From Owenia fusiformis (taxonomy: Eukaryota; Annelida; Polychaeta; Sabellida; Oweniidae), in the NCBI GenBank assembly GCA_903813345.2, contig CAIIXF020000003.1, positions 917,621 through 981,620 of the forward strand: 64,000 bases of DNA, written 5' to 3'. Each line of letters starts with the position of its first letter. The first letter of the stretch is position 1. Below, one piece after another: positions 1-11,831 of this stretch. The position numbers and the translations under genes are program-made. Under the pieces are notes generated by a model. It was given only the letters and a program-made list of their open reading frames with translations. It did not search any database and was not told the DNA's origin.

Positions 1-176
1 AAATTAAAAACTCATGAAATAAAGGTGAAAGTTTTGCATTTATTGCAGATAATACGGTAACTGTGAGGCTGTTTTTTGTTTAGTGCTGACAAGGATTTAA
101 GCGTTTGTGTCCAAAATGGCAGACAAGATGTAGGTATCATGTAGAATTTTTGTAACCGCATCTGTAATATAGGAAT

Positions 177-333
177 ATCCTATGGTTTTGAAAAAATATC
201 ATTTATATCCATGAGTGGATATTGATATCTTCATGAGTGGATATTGATATCTTCATGAGTGAGCGCAGCGAATGAGTGAAGATATTTGTATCGATGAGTG
301 GATATAATAGATATTTTTGAAAAACCATAGGAT
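177..333. repeat. Short imperfect palindrome with internal 22-bp repeats
   Basis: The left arm begins ATCCTATGGTTTTGAAAAAA and its reverse complement closes the element near 311-333. Between the arms, TCATGAGTGGATATTGATAT is repeated about twice in tandem. It looks like a small MITE-like foldback unit. No target-site duplication was identified and there is no coding potential. Confidence 0.5.
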
Positions 334-1472
334 TGTCCGTTTATCCCATGGGAAATCATTATCAGCGAAAAAAGTTGAAAAATAAAATTTGAGAAAAAAT
401 GTCAAAAAATAATTGAAAAAATTGTGAAAAAAAGTTGAAATAAAAATTTGAAATTTTGAAATTTGTTTTAAATATTTTTGAAAATAATTAAAAAATGTAA
501 AAATAATTTTTTTTTAAAAAATTCGAAACTATCGATAGTTTAAAAGTGATATTCGATGGTTTGTGAATGTTTTGCTAAAATATGATATCTTGATCAACAT
601 ATCAAATATATCTTCATATGATATTCGATCTATATCCTTGCAACCATGGGATAAAATACAATACTCTAAAGTTATCCCTGAAAATTTAAAAGTGATATCC
701 GTACCAGTTTAGGAGAAAACTACTGGACATACAGAAAGAAATGTATGTGGCCCAGACTGAAACACCCTGCCAAAGCCACATTGCAGGAATAGACAGATTG
801 CATGTTTATTTCTCGATTTCCTGTTTTTGTGAATTCTGTGTTGAAGTGGTTCCCTAAGCCTACTAAGATGGAAATGAACAACCATTCCCTATGGCCAAGT
901 TTGCAGGAAATTTTGCTGAGCTTTCTCAGGCAGGGCCAGACAATAATAGTATAAATAAAAAATGAACAGTTTTTTTTAAAAAGTGTTTTCTTTTAGAAAT
1001 ATGCCTGAATATGAAATATTCACAAAAGCAGCCCTGTAATTTTTGGAAAAATGTGCACTTCTTAGGGGTCGGGCCAAAATATCGATGTCCCGACAAAAAA
1101 TGTAATTATTTCACTAGGGGGAGGGGGTCAAACACTGATTTCATTAGGTGATGCACATCAGTTTTGGTTTTCCCCAATTTTCAACATTTTCAACACAACT
1201 AGACTTAGAAAGGTACAAATATGTTCAATACTGTTGTATTTCATTAATTGATCTCTTGTTATCCATTTATACTTATTGTATCTATGACTGTAAATCTACT
1301 CGAGTCATATTGTAATTGCTGGTCTCCATTATCAATACAAATGAAATAAACACTGGCCAGTCACATGTGTTAGCCTTAGATTCAGGTTCACAATAGTGTC
1401 TAAAAGACATGTTATACATTTATGTTATGGTTTTCTTAACTGCTTCACCACATATTATTGTTATAATCATAA
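334..1472. other. Gene-free AT-rich stretch
   Basis: I see no exon, tRNA or clear repeat here. It contains homopolymer-rich A/T sequence at 360-540 and a short G-rich patch near 1115-1130. Confidence 0.5.
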
Positions 1473-1697
1473 TTAGTTAGCGACAGCATTCTTCCATGAG
1501 TCCAGTTCTTTTGAAAATTGTCCAAGTTTCCTTCCATAGGCTACTGGATTTCTCATGAAGTGATCATGTTCAAGACTAGGAAAGGATGGGTGGTGGCGCC
1601 CAGGGATGAAGTTGAAAAGGTTATCCTTGGAGTAATTTGACACAAAAGTTGTCACATCCTTGACATAGTTTACTCTTCTTGAAACTGCTCTTGATTC
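1473..1697 (-). CDS. Probable terminal exon, unrecognised protein
   Basis: An open frame of about 74 codons follows a plausible acceptor (TGTGCCAG then GAATCAAG) and ends at a TAA. The peptide is polar and includes FNFIPGRHHPSFPSLEHDHF and NPVAYGRKLGQFSKELDSW. The composition is protein-like rather than random for AT-rich DNA. I do not recognise the family. No partner exon was found upstream. It could be the last exon of a host gene or a transposon-borne fragment. Confidence 0.35.
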   Translation of the reverse strand, partial: ESRAVSRRVNYVKDVTTFVSNYSKDNLFNFIPGRHHPSFPSLEHDHFMRNPVAYGRKLGQFSKELDSWKNAVAN

Positions 1698-2089
1698 CTG
1701 GCACACTCACATTTTGAAAGTTATCATTCAGTAGAGCATCGTAATGTCTAGGTTGTCCCAGGGCATCTTGCTGATAAAGGAGTGTTATTGGACTTTCGGT
1801 AAAGCATGGTGGTAGTTTTGAATGTAATGTATATATGTCAGCAAATATGCTAAAGTGATTATCTCCAACATTCCTACATAAGCATCAGGCTGAGTGACAC
1901 TGATGATTTGTTTAACATTTCCAAATACTGGCACATTCATTTTTTATAAAATTAGGACTACTGTCTTTTTCTTTTTTTAATACTTTATTGCCAAAAAACA
2001 TATTTAAACACATGGAATGCAATTATAAAAAGGAAGAAAAAATTTTAATGAAGTGATTCATACACACTGAATATTTCTACATTTGGAAT

Positions 2090-2935
2090 ACAGGGTGTTC
2101 AAAAAAAAACGCAACCCAAAGAAATAGCTATATCTTGAAAAATAATTATTCAATTATGTTTATTTTTCAGGAAAGAAAGAAGAGACTGTGTATGTATAGC
2201 TCCAGTAGTTGGTTAGTTGTAAAAAATGATGCATCGGACTCCTGCTCGAAAGACAGTTATACAAGGAAAATACGAAAAACCAAGTAAGGGCTGACTGCAA
2301 CCGCTAAAAACTAAATAACTTCTTAGTGTTTTGGCTCTTCAAATTTGGCACAAATCATCTTCATTCACTGTATGGTAAATCTCTAAAGTGAAATTAAAAT
2401 CACTTATGGGGCTTTACAGTTATGGCCAAAATGCTTTCAAATCTCAGTCAAACGCCCTGGTTCAGGCAGACTTCAGAAGGCATTTTGACCATAACTGTAA
2501 AGTCCCTGAAGTGATTTTAATTAAACTCCACAAACTCACCACACATTGAATGAGGATAATGTGTGCCAAAACACATGGTTAGAAAGTTGTGAGGTTTTAT
2601 TGCTGTGGCAGTCGCCTCTGACTGCGTTTTTCGTATTTTCCTAGAACAACTGTCTTTTGGGCAGGTGTCCAATGCATCATGTTTTACAACTTATGAACAA
2701 CAGGAGCTATACATACACAATATCTTCTTTCTTTTCCTGAAAAAATGAACATAATTGAATTAGTATTTTCCAAGATATAGTGATTTTCCATTCACGTTTT
2801 TCGTATTTTCCATGTACTACTGCCTTTTGAGCAGGTGTACAATACATCATGTTTTGCTCTAACTAACAACAGGAGCTATACATACACAGTCTCTTCTTTC
2901 TTTCCTGAAAATATGAACAAAATTGGATAAGAATT
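2090..2935. repeat. Foldback repeat with a third half copy
   Basis: The sequence around GGAAAGAAAGAAGAGACTGT at 2169-2188 recurs in reverse complement near 2705-2745 and again near 2870-2912. The first two copies form a ~650-bp palindrome centred near 2455. Both halves also share an inverted segment around 'ggccaaaatgc' and 'gcattttgacc'. The third is a partial copy in the same orientation as the second. The left end opens with ACAGGGTGTTC, a kind of end seen on dispersed invertebrate foldback elements. Confidence 0.65.
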
Positions 2936-3825
2936 TTTAATGGTGAAATCCCCAACTGTTGTACTTTCATTGCCTTTGTAAGGTAGCCCTTCACTTGTAC
3001 AGATGGCCCTTGGTGTTTTTAGTTGAAATAAAACTTGAACAGGGAAATGTTCCGTCCCCATGAGCATCATTTAGCATAAGTACCCTTGAACAACATAATT
3101 TTGAAAATCATTGTAGTAGCTGTTCGAGCTGTCAATATTCTACATTCAAGTAGAAATAATCTCGATTTACGTCATTATAAATTAAAAATTCTACATGTAA
3201 AATTACATCTAGAAATATGGTTTTGAAAAGAGTTTATTAACTTTGAAAATTTAATTTTCTTTGAAAATGGGACTTCTAGGTTGGGGAGTTTCCCCATAGC
3301 CCACATGTTGTAAAATCACAAAAATGGAAATATCTTTTTTTTATGTTGGGCAGATAATATTTTCTTTTACTGGACATATTTTAATTTGTATAACTATCAG
3401 ATACATAACTGCATAAGGGTAATATGAAAAGTGAACCACTAAAACTGATGAATATTAAAGTTTAAGGCAATTTTGTAATACCCTGCCATGTTATTTCCCC
3501 CGAATCAGCCACCTGGTGGCGAAACTGGTAACTACCTACTCGCATCTGAGTAATTCGGATAAACTTTAATTTTTATGGAATGGTAGGCAAAGACCCTAGT
3601 ATGCCTATTATCGGATTATGTTTTTGTTCGAAATGAACTGTTCGAACCCTGTAAACCATACATTTTTATTATTCATATGCTTCAATAAGGTCATATATTC
3701 AGTTATATTGGTATTATACAATACATTTACATCACAAATATGATTACAAATTACTTTTAGTTATATTGTTGCACCATAAAATATATTTATTTTACAAAGA
3801 AAATACATTTAGAAATACAATTCAA
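2936..3825. other. Gene-free AT-rich stretch
   Basis: No exon or RNA gene is supported. Short open frames here lack codon-like composition. Confidence 0.45.
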
Positions 3826-3869
3826 TCATTTACAAATGAAACTATGTTATTGTACATGCTGTCGTATTA

Positions 3870-4406
3870 CTGTAGATTGGGTTAATTTGGCGCTACTTAA
3901 TTTGGCGATTTTGCCATTTTTGGCATATTGGCGGCTATTTGATTTGGCGGATATGCAAAAAAACATATGCGCTGTTTGCGAATCACCATGTAAATGGGCA
4001 TGTTTGGCTTTGTTCATTTTTTCATTTGAGGACCACTGGCGATATTCACCAAGTTTGTACATTTTTGTGAGATCATCCTTTACATTTTGCACCTCGATCG
4101 ATGCTGCTACTATACCACACTTTTCCTTTCTATTTTTCCCTGAGTATTATAATGAGTGACTGACCAGTTCTAAGCCAATTTATATAATATGTCATGATAT
4201 GACATCTAAAGAGTCGATAAAAGATATATGAGAGACATATTTTTCATATTTTTGGAAAAAACTAAACCGAAAGTGACCTAAATACACTGGATGAAATATC
4301 CGAGATAATTCCCGGGGATTCATTCTAAATTTTGGCGAAGATTTATATTGGCGAATTTTTCAATTTCACCAAATTAAAGCGGGCGCCAAATTAACCCAAT
4401 CTACAG
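3870..4406. mobile_element. Mariner-type MITE with ~26-bp perfect TIRs and TA duplication
   Basis: The left end CTGTAGATTGGGTTAATTTG matches the reverse complement of the right end and the identity extends through GGCGC. TA sits directly outside both ends (3868-3869 and 4407-4408), as expected of Tc1/mariner-type insertion. The 537-bp interior has no transposase frame. It carries several copies of the motif TTTGGCG in both orientations. The element interrupts a unit of the flanking tandem array, so it is younger than the array. A degraded relative of the right end lies near 17790-17880. Confidence 0.8.
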
Positions 4407-4789
4407 TATACAATTGTTCTTGTAAAAAATCATGCAGAGAGATATTGAAAGACGTTTTACAATTTAACATATAAATCATGTTAGTGTACATGCTCTCAAA
4501 GTTGTATTATACAGTTATACAATTGTTATTGCAAAAAATTATGCAGAGATATTCAATTGCTTTTTACAATTTAAAATACAAATCATTCAAAAATGAAACT
4601 ATGTTATTGCACATGCTGTCAAAGTTGTATTATACAATTGTTCTTCTGAAAAATTATGCAGAGAGATATTGAAAGACGTTTTACAGTTTAACATATAAAT
4701 CATGTTAGTGTACATGCTCTCAAAGTTGTATTATACAGTTATACAATTGTTATTGCAAAAAATTATGCAGAGATATTCAATTGCTTTTT

Positions 4790-5160
4790 TACCCTTTGTA
4801 TTCGTTTGACTTCACTTCTTAAAAGAGAGCTTCGTCTTCACTCTTTCAAACTAAAATAAACTTGTGAACTCACCGCGCCAATCAGTGTTCGTCGGCCGAA
4901 TTTGACCGACGTTCTTTATATGGTCATTCCTTCTGACGTCATCGTTGAGCCCGGAATTGACCAATGACAAGCGCATGTTTAATTAGAACGCATTTGGCGT
5001 ATGTTTCTTCAAGCTCGCTGATTGGTGGAAGGTCAGCGCGTTGGTCAAAAGTGATTTACCCAAACTGTCACCGATACCCGTCGTGGGGGCAGGGCTACTA
5101 AACTGTAATATTGTATCTACTAGGCAGAGTGTAGTTTAACTAGACTCTGCACGCAGGGTA
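4790..5160. mobile_element. Non-autonomous DNA element with 9-bp target duplication
   Basis: The element runs from TACCCTTTG to GCAGGGTA and is flanked by perfect 9-bp direct repeats TTGCTTTTT (4781-4789 and 5161-5169). The terminal inverted repeat is short (TACCCT). The 371-bp body is more GC-rich than its surroundings and contains no open frame. Near the right end a hairpin is formed by GCAGAGTGTAGTT and AACTAGACTCTGC. A 9-bp duplication fits the Mutator superfamily, but the short TIR leaves the family open. Confidence 0.75.
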
Positions 5161-5972
5161 TTGCTTTTTACAATTTAAAATACAAATCATTCAAAAATGA
5201 AACTATGTTATTGTACATGCTCTCAAAGTTGTATTATGCAATTGTTATTGCAAAAAATTATGCAGAGATATTCAAAGACTTTTTCCAATTTAACATATAA
5301 ATCATTCAAAAATGAAACTATGTTATTGTTATGCACATGCTGTGAAAGTTGTATTATACAATTGTTATTGTAAAAAATCATGCAGAGATATTCAAAGACT
5401 CTACAATTTAACATATTATTCATTCAACATGTTCAATATGAAACTATGTTACTGTGTGACTTGTATTATACATTATTGTTATTGTGAAAAATGTACAATT
5501 TAACAAATTAGGCTAGTCATTCAAAAATGATACTATTTTACTGTAGGAGTTGTATTAATCCAGTGTTATACAATTGTTAATGAAAAAATCAGAGATTTTC
5601 AAAGATTTCTACAAATGCAATTTTACAAAATTAGACATTTACAAATGAAACTCTGCCACTGTCATCACAAGTGTTATTTAAAAAATCATGCAGATTTTTT
5701 CAGAGTTTTTGCCAAGGGGCATCCCTCCAGGCCTGCCCATGGACCTACCTCCAACATCTGTCTTTTATTATCTACAAATAAGAAGTGAACATGATATCAT
5801 TGCTATACAGATTATTATTGAACATTGTGTTAGGCTTCTCTACTTATATACTCGTACTTATTTGTAAAATAAAAGTGGTAACTGGTAACTTATAAAAGTG
5901 GTAACTGATGATTAGGATTTCATGCATCCAAACATATTTTGCTAATTTCAGGAAGCTATATCTATAAGTTAC

Positions 5973-6078
5973 CTCGCACTCCTCTATTCTGTGCTTGGCT
6001 TTCTCAAAAGCTTCCTCCATTTCAACTGCTTGGCATAGTTGGTCTGTTGTTTTCCTGCCATCTTTCATTTCACTCCAC
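5973..6078 (-). CDS. Internal exon, charged helical peptide, unrecognised
   Basis: The exon is bounded by acceptor TCCATTTTAG and donor GAG|GTAACT. It encodes one extra base plus 35 codons: WSEMKDGRKTTDQLCQAVEM followed by EEAFEKAKHRIEECE. The high Glu/Lys content suggests a helical or coiled-coil segment. It lies on the same strand as the Pif1-like exon at 6.7 kb, about 0.6 kb downstream of it, but nothing shows that they belong to one gene. Confidence 0.4.
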
Positions 6079-6634
6079 CTAAAATGGAGGTGTATTTTGT
6101 AGTGTACTATTAGGTTAAAATATTTTATTTTATAGTGCCATATGACTGCTGTATCAATATATTCAATAAATATATTTCATTTAAATTGATTTAAATATTT
6201 GTTGTTGTTTTATTAGGCTATCAATGTCACCAAAAGGTGGTTACATATTCTTTTAGTCTAGTTAGGCGAATGGTGTTTGAGGGTTTCTTTTAAGTTATCA
6301 TTTACTTCAATTTGGCCTCATAGTTTATCCATAAAATAATCATGCATAACTGCTCTAGGCTATCAGGCTGGTTTTGCCTTGCAAGTTGGAATAAAATCAC
6401 CATATTTAGTAAGCTTACAGACAACATTGCAACATACAGGCCCGTAGTCAGAATTTGGGATGTGTATTCACTGAAAAATTCCTGGGGAGATTCACTTTTG
6501 ACAATTTTTCGCCAAACCCCCACCCCCATCTTTGCAAAACCTAACAATGTGAAACTGCTTACATCTAGTATACTAAGCCATATTGCTTCATCTTTTGAAA
6601 AGCTTAGAAAAAATTGAAACAGACCTATGCACTG

Positions 6635-6811
6635 TCATGCTTCCATGCTTCTTAAGTAACTTGGAAGCAACCCCACAGCTTTGCCCCTGTTCTTCAGTTG
6701 TTTTATGATATTGTTCAATGTAAATGTTTTGCCTGTGCCTGCTTGGCCACATACAACTGTATTGTGGGCTTTTACAGCCAAATCAACGACCATTTCCTGA
6801 GTATCATCCAT
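6635..6811 (-). pseudogene. Pif1-like helicase, Walker A exon fragment
   Basis: The 58-codon frame contains EMVVDLAVKAHNTVVCGQAG followed by TGKTFTLNNIIKQLKNRGKA. The GQAGTGKT Walker A motif of superfamily-1 helicases sits at about residues 22-29. The preceding Gln-containing segment matches the Q-motif position of Pif1/Helitron-type helicases. The frame stops soon after. Another frame just downstream carries a TVHRSV-like segment that could be motif Ia, which suggests a frameshift or splice. No complete helicase follows. Likely a decayed transposon- or virus-derived Pif1 relative rather than the cellular gene. Other Pif1 pieces lie at 18.9-19.3 and 53.9-54.2 kb. Confidence 0.6.
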
Positions 6812-7435
6812 ATTTGCAGAATGGCAACACTTAGCAGACGATTATTTGTAACTTCCACTATTTCAATTTCATAATCATTTATGGATGTCAGGCAAAAAAG
6901 AGTTGACCAATGAAAACGAAGATAGTTATTCACACGGGATAGTCGGCCATTTTCCAAAACTTTTACTTTCAAAATATTATTTTCATGCACCTTTCTGAGT
7001 ATAGCAGTCGTTATAGGCTGTCCTTCGTTAAAAATAATATACGAGAATAAACCTAAGGAAACAAAGAACTCTAGGAACTACCAATTTTTAACAGTGGACG
7101 TGTCTTGGGGAAGAAATCGACTCTGGAGCTAATAATTTGGAGGTGAAAATTGCCGGTAATTGCATTTGAATCACTTCTTTACATATTCTTCAGATTTCTC
7201 AGCAACTAGTGGATGGATTGGTACCATTTTGGGTAACTTTGCTCTGTAGTGTTGTTTGAATCAGCATGTCGATTATTGAAAGGATATCTTATGTTTTTAC
7301 TGGATATATCTAACAATCATTTTCTACAAATTTCAGGAAGCATCAAAATCGACCTCCCTTTTCTCTTAATAAGCAGTACACACTCATCGGAGGGCTTGCC
7401 CGATGCCCCTGTATACAAATATATTATCATACAGC

Positions 7436-8530
7436 ATTTTGTTACAAAAAATCAGCGAAAAATTATATCCATTTTTTTTATTTTCAGCCATTTTAGTTAA
7501 CATTGATTTGTCCATCTGATTCGCGAAATCCACTTTTCTGTCAACATCAGTGGCACGTTTTAAAACCTCTGTCGATAGGATTCCTGTTTTAAGTTATTTC
7601 TGTTCAACATCAATACAGAAAACTCCCCTATGGCTCCTGGTTCAAAAGCTGGCCTATTTTCAAAATGGCTGCCATTTTTGTCTCGCGAAATTCACTTTTG
7701 ACTTTTGTGTCCTACATTGAAAATAATCCATGTCAATGTAAAGAGTAGATGTATGAAATAATTTTGTTACGAAAAATCAGCAAAAATGATATCCATTTTT
7801 TTTATTTTCAGCCATTTTAGTTAACATTGATTTGTCCATCTGTCTCGCAAAATCCACTTTTGGACCATTTGCCTTAAACCCTCTGTCGATAGGATTCCTG
7901 TTTTAAGTTAATTTTGTTCAACATCATTACAAAAAACTCTCCTATGACTCTTGGTTCAAAAGCTCGCCTATTTTCAAAATGGTTGCCATTCTTGTTTCGC
8001 AAAATTCACTTTTGGCCCATTTCCTAGCTTTACAAATAATTTCAGCTGTCCTGCATTGTAAAAAGCCATTTCACTGTAAAGAGTAGTTGTATGAAGTAAT
8101 TTTGTTACAAAAAATTGGCAAAATATTATATCCGTTTTTTTATTTTCAGCCATTTTAGTTAACATTGATTTGTCCATCTGTCTCTCAGTCAGTCCAAAAT
8201 AGTGGCAAGTTTTAAAACCTCTTTCTGTCAACACTTGGCTCTTTTTAAATCCTCTGTAGATAGGATTCCCGATTTAAAATATTTTTGTTCAACATCAATA
8301 AAGAATAAAGAAAAAAAACCTGTGACTCCTGCTTCAAAATCTGGCCTATTTTCAAAATGGCCTCCATTTTTGTCTCAGGAAATTCACTTTTGGCCCATTT
8401 CCTAGCTTTACAAATAAGTTCAGGTGTCCTGCATTGTAAAAAGCCATGTCTTTGTAAAAAGTAGTTGTATGAAATAATTTTGTCACAAAAAATCTAAAAA
8501 AATTATATCCGTTTTTTTATTTTCACTTTT
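7436..8530. repeat. Tandem repeat of ~330 bp, about 3.3 copies
   Basis: The segment beginning ATTTTGTTAC(A/G)AAAAATC recurs near 7436, 7760, 8098 and 8477, a spacing of about 326, 338 and 379 bp. Each unit also carries AACATTGATTTGTCCATCTG, GATAGGATTCC and ATTTTCAAAATGG in the same order. The copies differ by several percent, so the array is not recent. It holds no credible gene. Confidence 0.8.
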
Positions 8531-9866
8531 GAGCAACACCATGTGACCCCAGTACCCACTGTACTATTTTTTGTGGGATAACAGTGTCACTGGTAAAGGT
8601 GACCAATGGGTCAACTCTGATCTTTTTTCATTGCCAATTTATTATACCATTCCTACATCCTTCAGCACCTCAAGTGGTAAAACTTGAAATTTCAAAATTA
8701 ATGGCTTGTACTTTTCAGCAAACCCCAGAAGGGATTTCTAAATAATTTCTAAGTCTAAGGATCTGTGACAGTCCATAAAAGAGACTTTTTCCTATTCTAG
8801 TTCAAAATATTGGATGATTATATTCTAATTACCCAGGTAACCAATACTCATGCCTATATCTGCCAGCAATTTGCCGATTAAATAACAAACATCTAGCAAA
8901 CAATAGTCATTAAGTAAGACTCATGAAAAAATAATCATCCTTCCAGTCCAGACAAGTACTATTTACGAAGGCATGTACATGCATTGGTACATACAGGGGT
9001 GTAAGGTACTTTATTTGATATTTTTAGACTCATCCATTTTTTCACACTGATGGACAGGCTCTAAGCCTCTCTGTTTGTGAGCAGGGACATCTGAAAGACA
9101 CATGCATAATTTTTATTTTTATAAATGAATAGCATATAAACAAAAAGGAGATTTCAAACAAACCGAAAAATCCTATCTAGTCCTGTTACAAAGAAACAAC
9201 CTTCCATCACTGCTTTAAACATTCATCAATCCACATATTTTTTTTTATAAAAACCAAACATAGTAAAATAAAATTATACATACCACGGCTAAAAATACAG
9301 GGAATTGGGAAACAGTACACAATATTTACACTCAATCTGTAAAAGAGAAACAGACATTTGTAAATCTCATTTTGGACCTGATGTAATAGCAAAATTATTT
9401 TGTGATTTCGAGGATTAAATTTTTAGCACAATTTCTCCAGTTACCTGCACTTTTGGTTGCTGCGGTGACCATAATATCAACCAATCAAATGGTAGAACTA
9501 ATATCCTTACATAAATCAATTTAGAAATGTTCAAGGTACATGTTAAGAAAATTTTATTTGAAGTTTATTGAAATTATTGGATATTATGATAAAACAAATT
9601 TGAGCAATTTGGTTTGAAACATTTTACATGTCATAAAAAGTATTCATATTAGACAGGTCAATATGACTTTTCATTGTTCAGATTGGGTATGTTCACACTT
9701 CAAGGTTTTTTATCACGGGAGGCAATGGGAAGAAAAGTGGGACCGAAGGAAGTGTTCAAATTGGATGGAATTTGGATTACCCCAACCAGGTGTTCGGATA
9801 TACAGCAACATACAGGTCTATGAAGTCTTAATTGCAAAACAATGTAAATATTCTTAAATAAGTTAC
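8531..9866. other. Gene-free stretch
   Basis: No convincing exon, RNA gene or repeat boundary was found on either strand. Confidence 0.4.
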
Positions 9867-10050
9867 CATCTCTGGAAAGCTGCGCCCAATGTTTGTCACC
9901 TCGTAGCCTTGAATAATACTTCGCAGGTGCTCCCAATCATCATTTTCTAACCTGCCTACTAGCATATACCTCAACGTTCTGATCTGTTTGTAAACCAGGT
10001 GAAGTTTGGATATAGAACAAAAGGCAAACATTAATTCCTTGATAGATGGC
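9867..10050 (-). CDS. Internal exon, unrecognised protein
   Basis: A 184-bp open segment is bounded by acceptor TTGTGATCACAG and donor CCAGAGATG|GTAACT. It encodes PSIKELMFAFCSISKLHLVY, then KQIRTLRYMLVGRLENDDWE and HLRSIIQGYEVTNIGRSFPE. Amino-acid usage is balanced and the splice borders are good, so it reads as a genuine exon. I do not recognise the family and found no partner exon. Confidence 0.4.
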
Positions 10051-10204
10051 CTGTGATCACAAAAATAAAAATAGGTTTCAATCAAGACATTATTTTGACT
10101 TTATTATGTACCATTTTGATGTAGATATACATGTAGGCTATAATCAATATGAGTAAGACTATATATTTTAGTGTTACTCTAGTTCAGCTGGTTTCCATGT
10201 GACA

Positions 10205-11831
10205 TAGCCTTGCCCAAGTCTGTCTCTTTTACTTATCTTTATTTCTATTATGACCGCCTTGTACCAAAGAGAAAGCCACATGCTTTACCGACAATTTTGT
10301 TGATGTCGGTAAAATTTGACTAATCAACGACTGCCCTGTAGCGTTAGCTCATTATTATGCATGGTCAAAAACAAGTACACTTTTCACCGGTACTTTTCAC
10401 GAACAAATCTTGCACGAATCTGAGCATGAATTCATCATGAAAATACAAATATTTTATCAGATAAATATCAATGAGAGTTTAGTGGATGCCGGGGCATCGA
10501 TCGGATAACCAAAGGTGAGAAGATTTCAACAATAAATGTTGAAACGATCGCTGAACATTTAGGCTGAGATTCAATCACCGATCGATCGATGACAACATGA
10601 CCCGCTACATTGGACTAGGTCTTCGTGCATTTTCATCGCGAAATAAGTTTTAAATCAACATTGAATTGCATGATTTAATTTATATTAATGACTCTTACCT
10701 TCCAGTGTACATTTAATTACATACTACAGAGGCGTAGCGTGGGTATTTTGTGAGAGTACGCCACGAGTGAATGAGTTCGAGCGGTGTTTGGGGGGGGGGT
10801 TCTCCTCCAAGAAAATTTTAAAATGAGATTGCATTTGAAGCGTCCTGGGTCGGTTTGAAATACGAAATTCCGACTTAATCTGGACCAATTAAATGTAAAT
10901 TATTAGTCATTTTTTTATCCAATATTTTATGATTACATGAACCCGTTTTAAAATAATGGCAAGGCGAAATAGGTGCTTCTTGGAAATAAAACTCGTTGGC
11001 GTCATTTTATTGTTTATAACTGTATACTCATTGTTTATAAGTATAAACTACGTTATAAGTAACTGTGAAACTGTCATATTAAACATGTATCACGTTTATT
11101 ATAATTTAAGGTTCACACGCCTGTTTTTGGAGTTGGGGAATTTTTCAATGACTTTCGACATTCATATCTTTGGAACAGTCTCTGTGAATATGAAGTAACG
11201 CCAAGGCACTCAACCGGTCCTCGTCCATTGTCGATCTGAGATAAGTTTTAAGCCGTATGCTAACGAACGTAAAGAAGCTCGCAGCCGTACAAAAATATAT
11301 GTATTTCAGAGAGAAAATTTAGATTATTACAACACAATTAAAAAACAAACAACACAGGATTAGAACAAATCATTTTCATATATGATTGTTACTGTTACTA
11401 TTATCTTACTATTTAAGATCTATCCAGTATTTTTAAAGTGCGGTGCAATTCATTATAAAAAATCATTATTCTCTCAAATTTGAGAGTACGCAATGGCGTT
11501 TTTTGCGTTTATGACGCTACGCCATTGTACTATATTGTAACTCTAAAGAAAAACTCGATCAGATCATTGAATTTCAAGTCGTAGATTGGAAGTTTGTTTT
11601 GTTTATGCAGCTCAACCTAATAACGTTTTGATTGGTCATTCAGCCTGAAGTCACACGTCGTGTCCACGCATTATCTGTCAATCAATAAGGTTTCGCGATA
11701 CCCCTGATAGCGTAGGAAATCTCGAAACCGTTGAATATTTCAGCATAATAACAGCGGAGATGAGTTGGATTGTACAAGGCGGTAATAATTCAAGATCAGA
11801 TAAGTAAAAAAATACGACTTGGGCAAGGCTA
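10205..11831. mobile_element. MITE family A, copy 1 (9-bp TSD, TIR TAGCCTTGCCCAAGTC)
   Basis: The ends are inverted copies of TAGCCTTGCCCAAGTC; similarity continues through a CCGCCTTGTAC motif about 50 bp in. The element is flanked by the perfect 9-bp duplication CATGTGACA (10196-10204 and 11832-11840). A shorter relative at 28241-29028 has the same ends and its own 9-bp duplication. The body carries no transposase. A second element (10727-11527) sits inside it. A 9-bp TSD with TIRs of tens of bases suggests Mutator-type mobilisation; MULE transposase fragments occur at 20.1 and 54.7-55.4 kb, but they cannot be tied to this family from the sequence. Confidence 0.85.
10727..11527. mobile_element. 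Nested MITE with TIR CAGAGGCGTAGCGT and 5-bp TSD
   Basis: The left end CAGAGGCGTAGCGT and the inverted right end CAATGGCGTAGCGT match at 12 of 14 positions. TACTA lies directly outside both ends (10722-10726 and 11528-11532). The second copy of the host MITE near 28.54-28.57 kb lacks this 801-bp block and reads across the site with one TACTA-like copy, so it is an empty-site control. The element contains a small open frame of about 80 codons, duplicated further on, with no recognisable domain. The 5-bp TSD and TIR are hAT-like in look, but the family is not settled. Confidence 0.75.

Larger units (their letters stand above)
3826..5640. repeat. Degenerate ~120-bp tandem array
   Basis: A unit built around AAATGAAACTATGTTATTGT, GTTGTATTATACAATTGTTA and AAAATTATGCAGAGATATTC recurs along the interval. 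About eight partly diverged units are visible. Two foreign elements (3870-4406 and 4790-5160) interrupt the array and inflate its span. Apparent open frames at 4478, 5223 and 5312 are products of the repeat and are not genes. Confidence 0.75.

Noticed and set aside
4478-5503. Small proteins encoded by the 4.4-5.5 kb frames
   Set aside because: They translate the ~120-bp tandem unit and repeat each other.
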